A stretch of 64,000 nt of DNA from positions 80,729 to 144,728 of the forward strand of contig NZ_JBBMFD010000004.1 in assembly GCF_040096205.1 (NCBI RefSeq), written 5' to 3'. The notes under the pieces were generated by a model, which saw only the letters and a list, made by a program, of their open reading frames with translations, did not search any database and was not told the origin of the DNA. This document shows, in pieces, positions 24,547 through 33,432 of the stretch. The translations under genes and the position numbers were made by a program. Source of the stretch: Solibaculum_A intestinale. Its GTDB lineage: Bacteria > Bacillota > Clostridia > Oscillospirales > Acutalibacteraceae. Every line of letters begins with the position of its first letter. The first letter of the stretch is position 1.

Positions 24547-25416
24547 TTACTCCGCCTCCTTTGCGTGCAGGCTCAACAGCTTCGCCAAGTACCTCTTCTG
24601 CTCGAGCCGGCTGACCACCGCGTCCACAAACCCCTTGTCCTGCAAAAACTCCGCCCGCTGGAATCCCGCGGGCAGCTTCTGGCGGATGGTCTGTTCGATG
24701 ACCCTGGGTCCGGCAAAGCCCACCAGCGCGCCCGGCTCGGCGATAATAATGTCGCCCTCCATGGCAAAGCTGGCGGTGACGCCGCCGGTGGTGGGGTCGG
24801 TGAGGACGGTGATGTAAAGGAGGCCTTCGTCGGAATGGCGCTTGACCGCTCCGCTGGTTTTCGCCATCTGCATTAAGGACAAAATGCCCTCCTGCATTCT
24901 GGCGCCGCCGGACACGGTAAAGCCCACCACCGGCAGGCCTTCCTTCGCCGCGTATTCAAAAAGGCGGGTGATCTTTTCCCCGACCACCGTGCCCATGGAG
25001 CCCATCATAAAATAGGGTTCCATGACAAAGAGGGCGCAGGGAAACCCGTCGATTTCACAGGTGCCGCAAACCACTGCTTCCTTTTCCGCACTTTCCAGGC
25101 GGGCGTTTTTGAGCTTGCCGTCATAGTGGGGAAAGCCGATGAGGTTTTCCGACTGCAAGTCCCCGTCCATCTCCGAAAAGGTGCCGTCGTCCGCAGTCAT
25201 GCTGATGCGCTGGCGGGCGTTTACCCGGAAATGATGGCCGCACTTGGGACAGACGTGATGATTGTCGCTTAAGTCGCTGGTAAAGAGCGTAGCGCGGCAG
25301 GACGGGCAGATGCTGCACATTTCGTCCGGCACGGTGGGGCTTGTGGTTTTGGTATGCTTGCTGTCGTAGGTTTCCAGCTCGTTCTTCGGACGCTTGAATA
25401 AGCTTTTTTTCAGCAT
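24547..25416 (-). CDS. accD: Acetyl-CoA carboxylase carboxyltransferase subunit beta
   Basis: 289 residues. N-terminal zinc ribbon CPSC and CPKC (about residues 38-60), then the crotonase-like core with FTVSGGARMQEGILSLMQMAKT and TDPTTGGVTASFAMEGDI. Three bases separate it from accA and four from accC. A GAGG site precedes the ATG. Confidence 0.96.
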   Translation of the reverse strand: MLKKSLFKRPKNELETYDSKHTKTTSPTVPDEMCSICPSCRATLFTSDLSDNHHVCPKCGHHFRVNARQRISMTADDGTFSEMDGDLQSENLIGFPHYDGKLKNARLESAEKEAVVCGTCEIDGFPCALFVMEPYFMMGSMGTVVGEKITRLFEYAAKEGLPVVGFTVSGGARMQEGILSLMQMAKTSGAVKRHSDEGLLYITVLTDPTTGGVTASFAMEGDIIIAEPGALVGFAGPRVIEQTIRQKLPAGFQRAEFLQDKGFVDAVVSRLEQKRYLAKLLSLHAKEAE

Positions 25417-25419
25417 GGC

Positions 25420-26754
25420 CTATCCTCTTTTCGACATGAAGTTGGTATAATAGCGGCCGGACTTGAATTCCTCGTCGCTCAAAATATCCATCTGCAGCTC
25501 GCTGTTGTGCTCCACCCCTTCGATGACCAGCTCGCACAAAGCCGCCTGCATTTTGCGGATGGCTTCTTCCCTCGTCTTGGCGTACACAATCAGCTTGCCC
25601 ATCATGGAATCGTAAAAGGGCGGAACAAAATAGTCCTGATAAAGGGCCGTATCGAACCGCACCCAGGGGCCGCCCGGCACGTGCAGCAGGGTAATGCGCC
25701 CGCAGGAGGGACAGAAGTTGTTATTAGGGTCCTCGGCGTTGATGCGGCATTCGATGGCGGCACCTTCGATTTTGATGTCCTTCTGGGTAAAGGACAGGGG
25801 CAAACCGGACGCCACCCGGATCTGCCATTTCACCAGGTCGATGCCGGTGACCATCTCGGTAACCGGATGCTCCACCTGCAGACGGGTATTCATTTCCATG
25901 AAGTAGTAGTGGTTGTCCCGGTCAAAAAGGAATTCGATGGTTCCCACGCCCCGGTAGCCCACGGCTTTCGCCGCCTTAGTGGACACCTCCACCATCTTTG
26001 CGCGGATGTCCTCGGTGACCACCGGCGAGGGGCTTTCCTCGATGAGCTTCTGGTTTTTGCGCTGCACCGAGCAGTCCCGTTCCCCCAGGCACACCACGTT
26101 GCCGTGGTCGTCGCAGATGATCTGCATTTCAATGTGCTTAACCGGGCTTAAAAACTTCTCCAAATACACCGCCCCGTCACCAAAGGCGCTGAGGGCTTCG
26201 TTGGAGGCGGTCTGAAACGCGTTTTCAAACTCGTCGGTATGGTTTACCAGGCGGATACCCCGGCCGCCGCCGCCTGCTCTCGCCTTGCAAAGCAGCGGAT
26301 AGCCAATCTCGTCCGCCTTTTTATGGGCTTCCTTCACATCCTCAATCACGTCGCACCCAGGCACCACCGGCACCCCGGCCGCCTTCATGGTGCGGCGCGC
26401 TTCGTCCTTGTCCCCCATCTTGTTGATGATCTCAGCCGAGGGGCCGATGAACACGATGCGGCAGGATTCGCAGAGCTTTGCGAACTTGGCGTTCTCGGAC
26501 AAAAGGCCGTAGCCCGGATGGATGGCCTGGGCGCCGGTCGCCACCGCCGCCGACAGGATGGCCGTCATGTTTAAGTAGCTGTCCTTCACCTGGGGACCGC
26601 CGATGCAGATGGCCTCGTCCGCCAGGCTCACGTGCAGCGCCTCCCGGTCGGCCTCGGAATAGACCGCTACCGTAGAGATGCCCATTTCCTTGCAGGCGCG
26701 GATGACGCGCACGGCGATTTCCCCGCGGTTGGCAATTAGAATTTTGGAAAACAA
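25420..26754 (-). CDS. accC: Biotin carboxylase
   Basis: 444 residues, normal length. ATP-grasp enzyme that carboxylates AccB biotin. ILIANRGEIAVRVIRACKE opens the domain; KARAGGGGRGIRLV is the glycine-rich ATP loop, FLFDRDNHYYFMEMNTRLQ carries catalytic metal ligands, EHPVTEMVTGIDLV follows. It uses a TTG start at 26754: GGGGAGG lies six bases before it and no better start exists. Confidence 0.96.
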   Translation of the reverse strand: MFSKILIANRGEIAVRVIRACKEMGISTVAVYSEADREALHVSLADEAICIGGPQVKDSYLNMTAILSAAVATGAQAIHPGYGLLSENAKFAKLCESCRIVFIGPSAEIINKMGDKDEARRTMKAAGVPVVPGCDVIEDVKEAHKKADEIGYPLLCKARAGGGGRGIRLVNHTDEFENAFQTASNEALSAFGDGAVYLEKFLSPVKHIEMQIICDDHGNVVCLGERDCSVQRKNQKLIEESPSPVVTEDIRAKMVEVSTKAAKAVGYRGVGTIEFLFDRDNHYYFMEMNTRLQVEHPVTEMVTGIDLVKWQIRVASGLPLSFTQKDIKIEGAAIECRINAEDPNNNFCPSCGRITLLHVPGGPWVRFDTALYQDYFVPPFYDSMMGKLIVYAKTREEAIRKMQAALCELVIEGVEHNSELQMDILSDEEFKSGRYYTNFMSKRG

Positions 26755-26771
26755 CGGTTTCCTCCCCTTTC

Positions 26772-27185
26772 CTATCTCATCAACGCGAAAGAGAATTCTC
26801 CGCTGACCGCCAGCTTATCGCCCACATACCCCTTGCCCTTGGCAAAGTAAAAGGGCTCGCGGACCCGTTCAATGGAGCACTGGATCTGCAGGGTATCCCC
26901 TGGCTTTACGGGGTGCTTGAACTTGACGCTGTTAAGCCCGGTAAAATACGGGGTGGCGCCTTCGGCTTTGCCCGCCAGCATCACGCAGCAGGCCTGCCCC
27001 ATCATTTCGCACAGCACCACACCCGGCACCACCGGGTTTCCCGGGAAATGGCCCTGCAAAAACCATTCGTCGCCCTTTACGGTATATTGTCCCACCGCGT
27101 GGGTCTCATCCACGGCATTCGCCTCGTCGATGAGGAGCATCGGCTCCCGATGGGGAAGGATGGTCTTGATTTCTTCTCGGTTCAT
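26772..27185 (-). CDS. fabZ: 3-hydroxyacyl-ACP dehydratase FabZ
   Basis: 137 residues, single hot-dog fold. ILPHREPMLLIDEA at the N terminus and GHFPGNPVVPGVVLCEMMGQ with catalytic His and Glu are diagnostic. Removes water from 3-hydroxyacyl-ACP in the elongation cycle. Lies between accB and accC as in many Firmicutes. Confidence 0.95.
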   Translation of the reverse strand: MNREEIKTILPHREPMLLIDEANAVDETHAVGQYTVKGDEWFLQGHFPGNPVVPGVVLCEMMGQACCVMLAGKAEGATPYFTGLNSVKFKHPVKPGDTLQIQCSIERVREPFYFAKGKGYVGDKLAVSGEFSFALMR

Positions 27186-27202
27186 TTTGTCTCCCCGCCC
27201 TC

Positions 27203-27664
27203 TTAAAAGATTTTAAAGAGCGGCTGGTTGTATTCCACCACCTGGCCGTTCTGCGCGCACACGTCGACGATCTCGCCGTCCACCTGCGCGGTGATTTCGT
27301 TCATCAGCTTCATCGCCTCAATGATGCACAGCACGTCGCCCTTCTTGACCTTACTGCCCACCTTCACGTAAGGTTCGGCGTCCGGAGAAGGGGAATCGTA
27401 AAATACGCCCACCATGGGGGATTTGACCTCGGTAATGTTGTTAAAGTCCACCGGCTGGGTAGCGGGCACTTCGGAAGAAGCCGCCGGGGCGGCTGCAGGC
27501 GCGGCAGAGGCCGAAGCGGGCGCTGCCGCAGGAAGAATCATGGGGGCGAAACCCGCCGTGGGGCGCTCAAAATGGATGTTCAGGTCCCCCTCGGTCACTT
27601 CCAGCACCGACAAACCGGTGTCCTCCATGATCTTGGCCAGGGAACGCAATTGCTTGATGTCCAT
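27203..27664 (-). CDS. accB: Biotin carboxyl carrier protein
   Basis: 153 residues. The N-terminal part (about 1-45) is the AccC-binding region; a long Ala/Pro linker follows (45-80, PAAAPASASAAPAAAPAAS); the biotinyl domain ends it, with the target Lys in CIIEAMKLMNEI. Normal architecture. Confidence 0.96.
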   Translation of the reverse strand: MDIKQLRSLAKIMEDTGLSVLEVTEGDLNIHFERPTAGFAPMILPAAAPASASAAPAAAPAASSEVPATQPVDFNNITEVKSPMVGVFYDSPSPDAEPYVKVGSKVKKGDVLCIIEAMKLMNEITAQVDGEIVDVCAQNGQVVEYNQPLFKIF

Positions 27665-27682
27665 TATCGTCGTCCTCCTCCT

Positions 27683-28909
27683 TTACACCTTCGCTAACGC
27701 GATGCAGGCGTTGTGTCCGCCAAAGCCCAGGGATACGGAAAGGGCAAGATCCGCCTGAACCTTGCGGGCTTCGTTTGGAATGTAGTCGAGATCGCAATCG
27801 GGATCGGGTTCTTCATAGCCGATGGTGGGCGGGAGAATCCCGTCGCGCAAAGAAAGCACACAGGCGATGGCTTCGGCAGCGCCCGCTGCCCCCAGCATAT
27901 GGCCGGTCATAGATTTGGTGGAGCTGATCATGGCTTCTCTCGCTTTTTCCTCGCCCAGCGCCTTTTTGATGGCGAGCGTTTCCGACTTATCGTTCAAAGG
28001 CGTGCTGGTGCCGTGGGCATTGAAATAAATCTTCGCCTCCGGCATGCCTGCCTCTTCATACGCCTGCTTGATGGCTCTGGCACCGCCGATGGCCTCCGGG
28101 TGGGGCGCGGTCACATGATAGGCGTCGCAGGTGTTGCCGTAGCCTTTGATTTCCGCGTAAATCTTCGCGCCTCTGCGTTTTGCGTGCTCGTATTCCTCCA
28201 GAACCAGGATGCCCGCACCCTCGCCGATGACAAAGCCGTCCCGGCGCTTGTCAAAGGGGATGGAGGCGCTCTTGGGATCGTTTCTCGTGCTCAGGGCCAT
28301 GCAGTTGGTAAAGCCGGCCACGGCAAGAGGGTTGATGGTGGCTTCCGCGCCGCCGGCAAGGATCGCGTCCGCGTACCCGTGCTGGATGGCGCGGAAGGCT
28401 TCGCCGATGGTGTTGGTACTGGTGGCGCAGGCGGTCACAATGGGCACGCAGGGGCCCTGGGCGTTATATTTGATGGCCACGTTGCCTGCGGCAATGTTGG
28501 CGATCATCATGGGGATAAAGAACGGGGAAACCTTGCGCGCGCCGCCAGAGCGCAGCTTGTCGCTCTCGCTAAGGAAGGTATTGATGCCGCCCACGCCCGA
28601 GCCGATGTAAACGCCAAGGCGCTCCGGGTCCACCTGGTCCTGAATGCCGCTGTCTGCCATGGCCTGGGCCGCCGCCGCCAGAGCGTACTGGCAGTACAGG
28701 TCGGTCTTGCGCACCTCGCTTTTGGGCATGTACTGGGTTGGGTCAAAGTCCTTGACCTCAGCCGCAATTTTCACCTTGAATTCCGCCGCATCGAACTTGG
28801 TGATTGCACCGATGCCGCAAACGCCGTCGGTCAGGTTCTTCCAAAAGGTCGCCACGTCGTTGCCCACCGGGGAAACAACGCCCAGACCCGTCACCACTAC
28901 TCTGTTCAT
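27683..28909 (-). CDS. fabF: 3-oxoacyl-ACP synthase II
   Basis: 408 residues. Condensing enzyme for chain elongation. The Cys-His-His triad is visible in VTACATSTNTIGEAF, NAHGTSTPLND and KSMTGHMLGAAGA. The start at 28909 (MNRVVVTGLGVVSPVGND) follows GGAAG and gives the standard N terminus; the longer frame adds nine residues only. Confidence 0.96.
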   Translation of the reverse strand: MNRVVVTGLGVVSPVGNDVATFWKNLTDGVCGIGAITKFDAAEFKVKIAAEVKDFDPTQYMPKSEVRKTDLYCQYALAAAAQAMADSGIQDQVDPERLGVYIGSGVGGINTFLSESDKLRSGGARKVSPFFIPMMIANIAAGNVAIKYNAQGPCVPIVTACATSTNTIGEAFRAIQHGYADAILAGGAEATINPLAVAGFTNCMALSTRNDPKSASIPFDKRRDGFVIGEGAGILVLEEYEHAKRRGAKIYAEIKGYGNTCDAYHVTAPHPEAIGGARAIKQAYEEAGMPEAKIYFNAHGTSTPLNDKSETLAIKKALGEEKAREAMISSTKSMTGHMLGAAGAAEAIACVLSLRDGILPPTIGYEEPDPDCDLDYIPNEARKVQADLALSVSLGFGGHNACIALAKV

Positions 28910-28960
28910 AGAAACTTCCTTTCTTTGCTCGATCATACTTCTATGGGAAGGAATCTCCCG

Positions 28961-29704
28961 TTAAATATACAGGCCGCCATCCACCTTGATGACCTCGCCG
29001 GTAATGTACCGTGCTCCTTCCGATGCAAGGAACAGGGCCGTCTGGGCAATGTCCTCAGGCGAGCCCATTTTCTTCATGGGGATCATGCCGTTTGCCGCGT
29101 CCTTGACCTTATCGGACAAAGCGCCGGTCATATCGGTTTCAATAAAGCCGGGGGCGATGGCGTTGCAGGTGACCCCGCGGGCCGCCAGCTCCTTGGCCAC
29201 GGTCTTCGTAAGCCCCACAATGCCCGCCTTGGCCGCCGAATAGTTGGCCTGACCGGCGTTGCCCATGAGCCCGGAAACCGAAGAAATGTTGATGATCCGG
29301 CCGCTGCGCTTGCGCATGAAGTGGGAATAGGTATGCTTGATCAGGTTGAAAGCGCCCTTGAGGTTCGTGGAAATCACCGCGTCAAAGTCCTCCTCCTTCA
29401 TGGAGAGGACCAGAGAATCCCGGACGATGCCGGCGTTATTGACGAGAATGTCCACGCCGCCGAAGGCCTCGATGACTTCCTTGACCACTTCGCCCGTCTT
29501 CGCAAAGTCAGACACGTCGCACCGGTAGCTTTCGGCCTTCACGCCAAAAGCCATAGCCTGGCTGCAGACTTCCTTGGCCGCTTCTTCGTTGCCGGCGTAC
29601 AAAATAGCCACATTGGCTCCGTTTTGCGCGAACGCCAGCGCGATGGCCCTGCCGATGCCTCTAGAGCCGCCGGTGACGATGGCTGTTTTTCCTTCTAACA
29701 CCAT
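28961..29704 (-). CDS. fabG: 3-oxoacyl-ACP reductase
   Basis: 247 residues, short-chain dehydrogenase. NADPH loop GGSRGIGRAIALAFA, NNAGIVRD, catalytic Ser in NISSVSGLMGN, Tyr/Lys in YSAAKAG. Reduces 3-oxoacyl-ACP. Starts with GGAGATTAG upstream. Confidence 0.96.
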   Translation of the reverse strand: MVLEGKTAIVTGGSRGIGRAIALAFAQNGANVAILYAGNEEAAKEVCSQAMAFGVKAESYRCDVSDFAKTGEVVKEVIEAFGGVDILVNNAGIVRDSLVLSMKEEDFDAVISTNLKGAFNLIKHTYSHFMRKRSGRIINISSVSGLMGNAGQANYSAAKAGIVGLTKTVAKELAARGVTCNAIAPGFIETDMTGALSDKVKDAANGMIPMKKMGSPEDIAQTALFLASEGARYITGEVIKVDGGLYI

Positions 29705-29791
29705 AGGTTGCTAATCTCCGTTTCTCCGGCGGAAAGAATATGGCTTTCGCTTCGCTTAGGCCGCCGGGCCCAGCAAAGCACCGAGACTTGC

Positions 29792-30706
29792 TTATTTCTG
29801 CAAGGCGGCCAGGGTTTCTTCCAAGCTCTTTTTATCCTCTACATGGAACACCGTAGCCATTTTGCTGATTTTCTTAATCAGGCCGCTCAAGGTCTTGCCC
29901 GCGCCCACCTCGATGAAGATTTCGATGCCGTCTTTGAGCATCTGCTCCACCGTATCCTGCCAGCGGACCGGATGGTTGACTTGAGTTGCCGCAAGCTCCC
30001 GCCCGTCGGCAGGGTAAGGCTTTGCGGTGGCGTTTGCGTAAAGCGGGATGCGCGGCGCCGAAAAAGGCACCGTCTTTAGATAACCGGCGAGCTTTTCGGC
30101 CGCCTCGTTCATAAACGGCGAATGAAAGCCCCCGCTTACCGCCAGCGGCACCACCCGGCCGCCCTTTTGGGCCGCCGCCGCGCTAAACTCCGCCAGCTCG
30201 CCCTTTTCTCCCGCCACCACCAGCTGGCCGGGGCTGTTGTAGTTGACCGGGTAAACATGGTCAAAAGGAGCGCACAGGGCTTCCACCTCTTCGTTTTTAA
30301 GCTTCAGTACCGCAGCCATAGCGCCGTCCACCTGTTCGGCTGCCGCCTGCATGAACTTTGCCCGCTCACAGACCAGGGAAAAACCCGCCTCGTCGTCTAG
30401 GGCTCCGGCAAAGGTCAGCGCCGCGATTTCGCCCAGCGAAAATCCCGCCGCCGCCGCCGCGTGCACCCCGTGCTCTTCCAATGCCCTGGCCGCTGCCAGA
30501 TCCACGCAGTAAAGGCAGGGCTGCGTATTAATGGTGATGGAAAGCTCTTCCTTGGACGCGGTAAAACACTGTTCACTGGTTCCCGGACGAATCCGGTCGG
30601 CCGTGTCGAACACGGCTTTGGCCGCCGGGGAGCACTCAGAAAGCTCCTTGCCCATACCGCTGTACTGGGCGCCCTGCCCGGAAAATACAAATGCAATCTG
30701 TTCCAT
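29792..30706 (-). CDS. fabD: Malonyl-CoA:ACP transacylase
   Basis: 304 residues. Loads malonyl groups onto ACP. FVFSGQGAQYSGMGKEL at the N terminus; the nucleophile elbow reads GFSLGEIAALT (GHSLGE in E. coli, with Phe in place of His before Ser); catalytic His in SGGFHSPFM. Normal length. Confidence 0.95.
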   Translation of the reverse strand: MEQIAFVFSGQGAQYSGMGKELSECSPAAKAVFDTADRIRPGTSEQCFTASKEELSITINTQPCLYCVDLAAARALEEHGVHAAAAAGFSLGEIAALTFAGALDDEAGFSLVCERAKFMQAAAEQVDGAMAAVLKLKNEEVEALCAPFDHVYPVNYNSPGQLVVAGEKGELAEFSAAAAQKGGRVVPLAVSGGFHSPFMNEAAEKLAGYLKTVPFSAPRIPLYANATAKPYPADGRELAATQVNHPVRWQDTVEQMLKDGIEIFIEVGAGKTLSGLIKKISKMATVFHVEDKKSLEETLAALQK

Positions 30707-30832
30707 GTCTTTGCACCGCCTAGTCGTCAGTTTTCCGTCCGCCCAGGCTTTGAAGCTGTTTGGGCGGGCGTTTGTCCTATTTGAAAGCGCGGGCCGTCCC
30801 AGGCGGGAATATCCGATCCCCGCCCGTCACGG

Positions 30833-31078
30833 TTACCCATTCTTTTTGAGCCGTTTTTCCAGCCTAGCCTGTTCAATTGCATCCACCAGGTCCTGTACAC
30901 AGCGGATGCGCTCGCTCATTTCAATTTCCACATGATAGTCGTCTTCCAAGGTTAAAAGCAGCTCTACCATGTCCAACGAGTCGATCCTCAGCTGGGCAAA
31001 GGTCGTCTGCGCCCGGATTTTGGATAACCGCACACCTTTATACCGGGCGATCCTTTTCGCCACATGGTCAAACGTCAT
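30833..31078 (-). CDS. acpP: Acyl carrier protein
   Basis: 81 residues. The phosphopantetheine Ser lies in LRIDSLDMVELLLTLED. It differs from housekeeping ACPs in having a basic N terminus (KRIARYKGVRLSKI) and basic C terminus (ARLEKRLKKNG), so it is the Clostridia fab-operon type. The ATG at 31078 is chosen because GGAGG is seven bases before it, compared with one base for the ATG at 31084. Confidence 0.92.
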   Translation of the reverse strand: MTFDHVAKRIARYKGVRLSKIRAQTTFAQLRIDSLDMVELLLTLEDDYHVEIEMSERIRCVQDLVDAIEQARLEKRLKKNG

Positions 31079-31108
31079 GCTCATGCCTCCAAGCGCCATG
31101 CTCGATTC

Positions 31109-32068
31109 TTATTTGCTCCAGCGCAGCACGCCGGCGCCCGTGGTAAACCCGCCGCCGAAGGCGCTCATGGCCAGAATGTCCCCCTTCTTGAGCTTTCCTT
31201 CACGGTTGAGTTCGTCAAGCATCATGGGGATGCTGGCGGAGGAAGTGTTGCCGTAGTGCTCGATATTCACCACGTATTTCTCCCTTGGAATGGGCAAACG
31301 ATGGGCCGCCGCCTCGATGATGCGGATGTTCGCCTGGTGAGGCAGCACGAAATCCACCTGCTCACAGGTAAGCCCCGCCTCCTCAATGACACACTTCAGG
31401 TCCGCCGCCATATTGGTGACCGCGAACTTATACACGTCCTGCCCGTTCATACGCAAAAATGGGTCCTCTTCTTGGGTTTCGTCAAAGGGACAGTTTCCGT
31501 GCACCTGAGGGATGACCAGAGACTCCCAGTTTCCGTCCGCCGTCAGGCGCAGGGAGAGCAGGTCGTCCCCTTCCTCAAGCACCACGGCGCCCGCGCCGTC
31601 CCCAAAGAGGACGCAGGTGGAGCGGTCGGTCCAGTCCGCCAGCCGGCTCAAAACTTCCGAAGAAACTATCAGCACCTTTTTCACCTTTTTGCGGGCAAAG
31701 TAGCCATCCGCCACGTCCAGCGCATACAGAAAACCAGAGCAGGCGGCGTTCACGTCAAAGGCCGGGCAGGTCGCCCCGATGCGCTTTTGAATCACACAGG
31801 CCTGAGAAGGCGTCATATAGTCCCCCCGCACGGTGGAGCAAAGAATCAGGTCCAGCTCCTGAGGAGAAACCCCCGCGTCCTCCAGCGCCCGCTTGGCCGC
31901 CCACTCGGTCAGGTCGGACATGGTTTCCGTGGTACACACATGCCGCTCCCCAATGCCCGTGCGGGTGCGGATCCATTCGTCGCTGGTGTCGAGAAACTGG
32001 GACAGGTCGTCGTTGGTTTTTACACAGGCGGGAGCGGCGCTCCCGGTGCCGATCACTTGAAAGCTCAA
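31109..32068 (-). CDS. fabH: 3-oxoacyl-ACP synthase III
   Basis: 319 residues. Starts fatty-acid synthesis from acyl-CoA and malonyl-ACP. Triad residues are visible: Cys in NAACSGFLYALD, His in LPHQANIRIIEAA, Asn in EHYGNTSSASIP. A TTG start at 32068 has GGAGG inside the end of the MarR gene seven bases before it, so the two are translationally linked. Confidence 0.96.
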   Translation of the reverse strand: MSFQVIGTGSAAPACVKTNDDLSQFLDTSDEWIRTRTGIGERHVCTTETMSDLTEWAAKRALEDAGVSPQELDLILCSTVRGDYMTPSQACVIQKRIGATCPAFDVNAACSGFLYALDVADGYFARKKVKKVLIVSSEVLSRLADWTDRSTCVLFGDGAGAVVLEEGDDLLSLRLTADGNWESLVIPQVHGNCPFDETQEEDPFLRMNGQDVYKFAVTNMAADLKCVIEEAGLTCEQVDFVLPHQANIRIIEAAAHRLPIPREKYVVNIEHYGNTSSASIPMMLDELNREGKLKKGDILAMSAFGGGFTTGAGVLRWSK

Positions 32069-32070
32069 AG

Positions 32071-32532
32071 TCAGTCCTCCATCTCATTCAGCTTCTGCTT
32101 GAAGAAGTCGTTTAATTTAATCATTCCCTTTATCATCGCGCTTTTTTCTTCACTTGTCAATTCTTTTGCCACCGAACGGACCAGCCGCCGGTGAAAATAC
32201 GCGTGGGCGGCCTGGGCCTTCTGCCCGAGCTTTGTCAGCGTCACCCGCACCGAACGCCCGTCCGACCGGCAGCGGCACTTCTCCACAAACCCCTTTTTCA
32301 TCAACTTATTAATGGCCACCGTCACCGACGGCAGGGTGATGTCCAGTTCCTTGGCGATGCCGCTGATGGTGTGCCCTTCTGTGCCGCATTTGCCCACCGC
32401 CTCCACCAAATGCAGCTCGGAAATGGACAGATCCAGCTTGCTCGTCTGCTGCAGCGCTTTTTCCTCTACCTTTAAAACAGAACGGAAGGTTTCCACCAAA
32501 ACCGTATTCATATGCTCGCAAAACGCGTCCAT
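32071..32532 (-). CDS. MarR family regulator of the fatty-acid operon (FabT-like)
   Basis: 153 residues. Winged helix-turn-helix at about 35-95 with LSISELHLVEAVGKC, TISGIAKELDITLPSVTVAINKL and the wing RCRSDGRSVRVTLTKLG. As first gene of the fab operon it corresponds to FabT of streptococci, which represses the operon with long-chain acyl-ACP. The start at 32532 (MDAFCEHMN) follows AAAGGG. A palindrome just after the promoter may be its operator. Confidence 0.85.
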   Translation of the reverse strand: MDAFCEHMNTVLVETFRSVLKVEEKALQQTSKLDLSISELHLVEAVGKCGTEGHTISGIAKELDITLPSVTVAINKLMKKGFVEKCRCRSDGRSVRVTLTKLGQKAQAAHAYFHRRLVRSVAKELTSEEKSAMIKGMIKLNDFFKQKLNEMED

Positions 32533-32572
32533 AGTACCCTTTCTTTGGGCAGGCCAGATGCCGCCCAATATA

Positions 32573-32587
32573 CTTAGATTGTTTAAG
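32573..32587. promoter_or_regulatory. Candidate operator for the fab-operon MarR regulator
   Basis: CTTA-N7-TAAG inverted repeat (CTTAGATTGTTTAAG) overlapping the likely transcription start of the fab operon, two bases from the -10 box. The position suits a repressor; the match to known FabT boxes is not close. Confidence 0.45.
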
Positions 32588-32588
32588 C

Positions 32589-32617
32589 ATTATACGGCTT
32601 TGCCACTTTTTTGTCAA
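32589..32617 (-). promoter_or_regulatory. Consensus promoter of the fab operon
   Basis: TTGACA-17-TATAAT on the minus strand, 57 bases before the MarR start at 32532. Confidence 0.88.
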
Positions 32618-32754
32618 GCAAAGGCCCGTTTCCTTCCCGCCGGCAAACATTCGGTTTTATGATACTCGGATTAACAGAAAATGTCAACGAAGTTTTCCCA
32701 TTGGGCGAATACCCTTCCTGTAACCCGGCGATACTAATTCCCGGTGATGAATTT

Positions 32755-33432
32755 ATGATGATTACGTTAATCCGGACTGTACTGCTGTACATATTTGTCG
32801 TGCTGGCCATGCGGATCATGGGCAAACGGCAAATAGGTGAGCTGCAGCCCTCCGAGCTGGTGGTAACCCTGCTGATCTCCGACATTGCGGCAGTGCCCAT
32901 GCAGGAAATCGGCATTCCGCTGGTGGACGGCATTGTCCCGATCTTCGTGCTGGTATCGTTGGAACTGATCCTGTCCGCCTGCATGATCAAAAGCAACAAG
33001 TTCCGCCAGATGATTTCCGGCAAGCCGGTCATCGTGGTGCGAAACGGGAAGGTGCAGCAAAACGAAATGCGCCGCATCCGCTTTACCATTGAAGATCTGA
33101 TGGAGGGAATGCGGCTGCACGATGTGTTCCGCCTCGACGAAATCGCCTGGGCCATCGTGGAGACCAACGGTCAGCTAAGCATCCTCAAAAAGCCGGAGCT
33201 GCTCCAGCCCACCGCCCAGCAGCTCAACATTCCCACCGATGACCCCGGCCTGCCCATGGTGGTGGTCAGCGACGGGGACGTTTACGACGAAGCGCTGAAA
33301 ATCGTGGGCTTTGACGTCAACTGGCTCAACAAAACCCTCAAAGAGCAGAATGTGAAACTGGAGGATATCTTTATTATGACCACCGACCGGGCGCAAAATT
33401 TTCAGATCGTTAAAAAGGAGGCAAAAGAATGA
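32755..33432 (+). CDS. DUF421 (YetF-type) membrane protein
   Basis: 225 residues. Three N-terminal membrane helices (TVLLYIFVVLAMRIMGKRQIG first), then the cytosolic or extracytosolic YetF domain with GELQPSELVVTLLISDIAAV, KPVIVVRNGKV, and RIRFTIEDLMEGMRLHDVF. The family is widespread in spore formers; related proteins affect germination or spore coat properties. The start at 32755 or the next codon begins the first helix; the ribosome site is weak. It overlaps the next gene by four bases. Confidence 0.85.
   Translation: MMITLIRTVLLYIFVVLAMRIMGKRQIGELQPSELVVTLLISDIAAVPMQEIGIPLVDGIVPIFVLVSLELILSACMIKSNKFRQMISGKPVIVVRNGKVQQNEMRRIRFTIEDLMEGMRLHDVFRLDEIAWAIVETNGQLSILKKPELLQPTAQQLNIPTDDPGLPMVVVSDGDVYDEALKIVGFDVNWLNKTLKEQNVKLEDIFIMTTDRAQNFQIVKKEAKE

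Noticed and set aside
27713..29698. A 661-codon open frame on the plus strand across fabF and fabG
   Set aside because: It is antisense to two well-supported genes with full catalytic motifs; long antisense frames are common in GC-rich third-position coding sequence.
29792..30706. FabD as inactive because GHSLGE reads GFSLGE
   Set aside because: The residue before the nucleophile Ser varies in Gram-positive FabD proteins, and the Ser, the downstream His and the Gln-rich N-terminal motif are all present.
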